From contig NZ_FXZB01000021.1 in NCBI RefSeq assembly GCF_900169065.1, positions 17,140 through 81,139 on the forward strand: 64,000 bases of DNA, read 5' to 3'. This document shows, one piece after another, positions 61,811 through 64,000 of the stretch; positions within the stretch are counted from its first letter, which is position 1, and each line of letters starts with the position of its first letter. Under the pieces are notes generated by a model. The model was not told the origin of the DNA and made no database searches. It worked only from the letters and a program-made list of their open reading frames with translations. The stretch is from Brevibacterium aurantiacum. GTDB lineage: Bacteria > Actinomycetota > Actinomycetes > Actinomycetales > Brevibacteriaceae. The position numbers and the translations under genes are program-made.

Positions 61811-63415
61811 ATGAGGCGAATCGTCTTGCGTGAAGGCTCAGTTTACCCATCAGACCATATTCAACAATTGATTGGACTGTCAGCTGAGACTGCACCACTG
61901 GTAACACCAACCGCAACAAAGCAGCCGGGTGGCCGAATATATTACTATACGGTCAAATTCGTCGGAATAGTTTCTGTGTCAAACACCTTATATATTATGG
62001 TGCCCAAATTCTTTCCTGTCGCACCTAGTCCACAGCAGCTCTCGACAATGACCGTCGTCATTGATGCAATACGTCGTTATAAAGATACTAATTCGTTCAA
62101 CGAAGACGGCTATCGGCCAAATACAGACTCGACCAACGATGACATATTCTCAATCTCGAAATTTATGGTAGAGGAATACACTAGATTCGGGCTGTATTCG
62201 CTTAATTCTTCTCAACAAACTAACCGTGGTGTGTGGAGTATTGATTGGCCAAGAACTGTCGCAAGCCAAATCCCGATCTTTCAGAACGGGAGGCCCTATT
62301 ATCTAGACTTCACTATGACTCGCAGCCGGTTAGACGAATTCAACTTTTTCACTCAGCTCCACGCCGCGGCACTTTCGGACGTGTCGCGGCTCTTGGCACC
62401 GACTGACATATCCACCCTGGCAGGAATTCCCACACCCATCTTGTCCAATCATACCGTTTCAGACTTTGGTAGCCCCGAGGAGCTACTGGCCAGATTACGG
62501 TCCGAAATGTCGACGCAATTTGTCTCTTGGAAACTGCGAATCCTCCAATGCTTAACCGACTACCTCCTGCTAACCAGTCGTACCGGCGAATCTACCCCTG
62601 TTTGGATTGGCACTCATTATTTCAATTTGGTTTGGGAATCAGCATGCAAGGAGTACTTCGGAAGCCAGGGCGACGTTTTTGATCTTGAAAACCCTGTCTG
62701 GGAATACATTCCCGATGTCGAGAGCTTCCAAACGCAACGGCATCCAAGAACTGTTATAGCACCTAGTCCAGGGGGGCTTACACCCGACATTCTTCCGATA
62801 GTCGATTCTCATCTCTACATTCTGGACGCAAAGTACTATTCGCCACTGTACGCAGTATCCAAACTGAAGAAGACGCCCGGGGTCGGCGATATCGTTAAGC
62901 AATATTTTTACGGCATGGCGTTGTCGAGCGCTGCAGGAAAAAATGGGCTGAAAATTCGCGGAAATGCGTTTCTTATCCCGTTCTATGCTGACTGCGATTG
63001 CTCATGTCACATAAGGGGCGAAGTGCGAATTCCGTTTATCGACCAGTCGCTGCGCAGCTCGTCGAGCGGTTTTGACGAGGGTGCTTTGTCTCATATACGC
63101 GTCATCGACCTGAACGCTATTCCTGTTTTGGCTAGTTACTGCGGCCTAGAACGACCGGCTAATCTTCCCATAGAATCCTGGTTTAAGTACGACATCGGAA
63201 CTGCATTCGCTGACCGAGGCGATGTCGCATTTGACCCTATTTCCGCTAAAGATCATTCACACCTTGAAGATGCGATAAGTTCATTTGCAAACCAAGCGGA
63301 TGGCGGTAGTTCGACTCCATGCGATTCTCCACCGGCAGATTTTTTTCATCGATTTTTTAATGTCTCTCCATTTCGCGAGCACGAATCCATTGTCGACTCG
63401 GATGGTTTCGACTAA
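61811..63415 (+). CDS. LlaJI/McrC-like restriction endonuclease subunit
   Basis: This 534-residue nuclease subunit is of the LlaJI type (McrC-related). The N-terminal half (IYYYTVKFVGIVSVSNTLYI) docks on the AAA+ ring. The PD-(D/E)xK site is visible as GLTPDILPIVDSHLYILDAK (about residues 320-340) plus YY, with Asp and the D-A-K pair. The final ~80 residues are acidic and low-complexity. The gene starts directly after the McrB-like stop codon, so the two are coupled. Together with the methyltransferase they form a complete restriction-modification set similar to LlaJI or Bacillus BsuMI. The recognition sequence cannot be read. Confidence 0.87.
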   Translation: MRRIVLREGSVYPSDHIQQLIGLSAETAPLVTPTATKQPGGRIYYYTVKFVGIVSVSNTLYIMVPKFFPVAPSPQQLSTMTVVIDAIRRYKDTNSFNEDGYRPNTDSTNDDIFSISKFMVEEYTRFGLYSLNSSQQTNRGVWSIDWPRTVASQIPIFQNGRPYYLDFTMTRSRLDEFNFFTQLHAAALSDVSRLLAPTDISTLAGIPTPILSNHTVSDFGSPEELLARLRSEMSTQFVSWKLRILQCLTDYLLLTSRTGESTPVWIGTHYFNLVWESACKEYFGSQGDVFDLENPVWEYIPDVESFQTQRHPRTVIAPSPGGLTPDILPIVDSHLYILDAKYYSPLYAVSKLKKTPGVGDIVKQYFYGMALSSAAGKNGLKIRGNAFLIPFYADCDCSCHIRGEVRIPFIDQSLRSSSSGFDEGALSHIRVIDLNAIPVLASYCGLERPANLPIESWFKYDIGTAFADRGDVAFDPISAKDHSHLEDAISSFANQADGGSSTPCDSPPADFFHRFFNVSPFREHESIVDSDGFD

Positions 63416-63526
63416 TTCAATTATTTCGTCTGATTTCGGGGCACGGAATGTCTCTATTCAATCGTCACTTCCGCGATTGCCTTTATCCGATCAGTTCTTT
63501 AACTTAACTTGGGTGAGTTTTCGGGC

Positions 63527-63943
63527 TCATCGTAAATAAGAGTGTAGAACCGGTCTGAAACCACCGGACTCAAGTAGGCACCTCGCGATGTAATGAGTCA
63601 GGTTACGAAACCCGAGTGCCGATCCTCGAAGGTGCTCGAGCCGACCATTGATCGATTCGGTGGGCCCATTCGACGTTCCGGGCCTGGTGAAGAACGCCAA
63701 TACATCCGCTGCGCGGCGTTTCAGTGTTCTTCCCAACCGCCTCAACTCAATCAAACCAGCAGGCAGTCCTGCCGACAAGACATCGATGACAGCCTGCAAG
63801 AGCTTCTTGCCTTCGCTACGGTCCTCAGCCCGGTAAGCAGCCACGATGTCTTGATAGATGGCCCAGGTGACTTTGTTTGGAAGGGCCTTCCGGTAGCGAA
63901 CGTGTAACGAAGTGGTAGCAGCTATGTAAGAACCTGGTAGCAC
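63527..63943 (-). pseudogene. ISL3-family transposase, C-terminal remnant
   Basis: The frame carries the C-terminal third of an ISL3-type DDE transposase: VTWAIYQDIVAAYRAEDRSE, FTRPGTSNGPTESINGRLEH, RGSALGFRNLTHYIARCLLE. Residues before VTWAIYQ do not resemble the family, and no N-terminal zinc-finger or HTH part precedes it, so the gene is truncated. The last 40 bases of the window contain ACGAC...GTCGT and AAGTGAAAGGAACCCT, which may be the IS end. It borders the island on the right. Confidence 0.75.
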
Positions 63944-64000
63944 TCATGGAGGATTGCTTTCACCCACGACATCGAAGTCGTGACAAGTGAAAGGAACCCT

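Noticed and set aside
1..64000. tRNA, rRNA and known riboswitch structures
   Set aside because: No cloverleaf with a T-loop GGTTCRANNCC, no rRNA segment and no recognisable riboswitch core was seen by eye; a covariance-model search would be decisive.

Overview
The window is high-GC DNA with short intergenic gaps, ATGA start/stop overlaps and protein families typical of Actinobacteria; the gene set is most consistent with a Brevibacterium-like member of the Micrococcales. That assignment is inference, since no rRNA or tRNA gene is present. Most of the window is a catabolic and transport neighbourhood. The last ~10 kb is an AT-richer accessory island.

Region 1 (1-13.8 kb) is a histidine-utilisation locus. 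hutF, an M20 amidohydrolase (possibly the N-formylglutamate deformylase), hutH and hutI lie in one leftward run. hutU is separate. Between them sit a truncated AMP-forming acyl-CoA ligase and a PucR-type regulator. To the right are a CaiB-family CoA-transferase, an acyl-CoA dehydrogenase and an NCS1 permease. A palindrome of the form TCCGAYATRTCGGA, or a variant, precedes hutI, hutU, the CoA-transferase and the permease, so these units look like one regulon. The ligase/CoA-transferase/dehydrogenase trio mirrors carnitine CaiC/CaiB/CaiA, and may oxidise a saturated histidine catabolite such as imidazole propionate to urocanate.

Region 2 (14-24.2 kb) holds a secreted lipase, a DUF1345 membrane protein, a leftward catabolic run (LysR regulator, MHS transporter, M20 carbamoylase, amidase, second amidase) and lgt. 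Region 3 (24.2-41.6 kb) holds two aminotransferases, an AcoR-like regulator divergent from alcohol and aldehyde dehydrogenases, a FAD amine oxidase with a cupin neighbour, an XRE-ImmA pair, a RraA/RidA/MHS operon and a MerR-controlled export operon. Region 4 (42.5-53.9 kb) holds small proteins, a large SNF2 helicase, a GntR/AbgT/opine dehydrogenase module, a VOC protein, a CHY zinc-finger protein and a DUF2891 protein.

Region 5 (about 54-64 kb) is the accessory island. It opens with truncated AraC and ATPase fragments, then a HIRAN-HTH protein, a decayed amidohydrolase, and a three-gene restriction-modification system (HTH-fused C5 methyltransferase, McrB-like AAA+ motor, LlaJI/McrC-like nuclease). 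An ISL3-type transposase remnant closes the window.

The 11-mer CGCCGAGGTGG or its complement occurs at least 21 times in the first 54 kb, on both strands and in several reading frames. I found no copy in the island.
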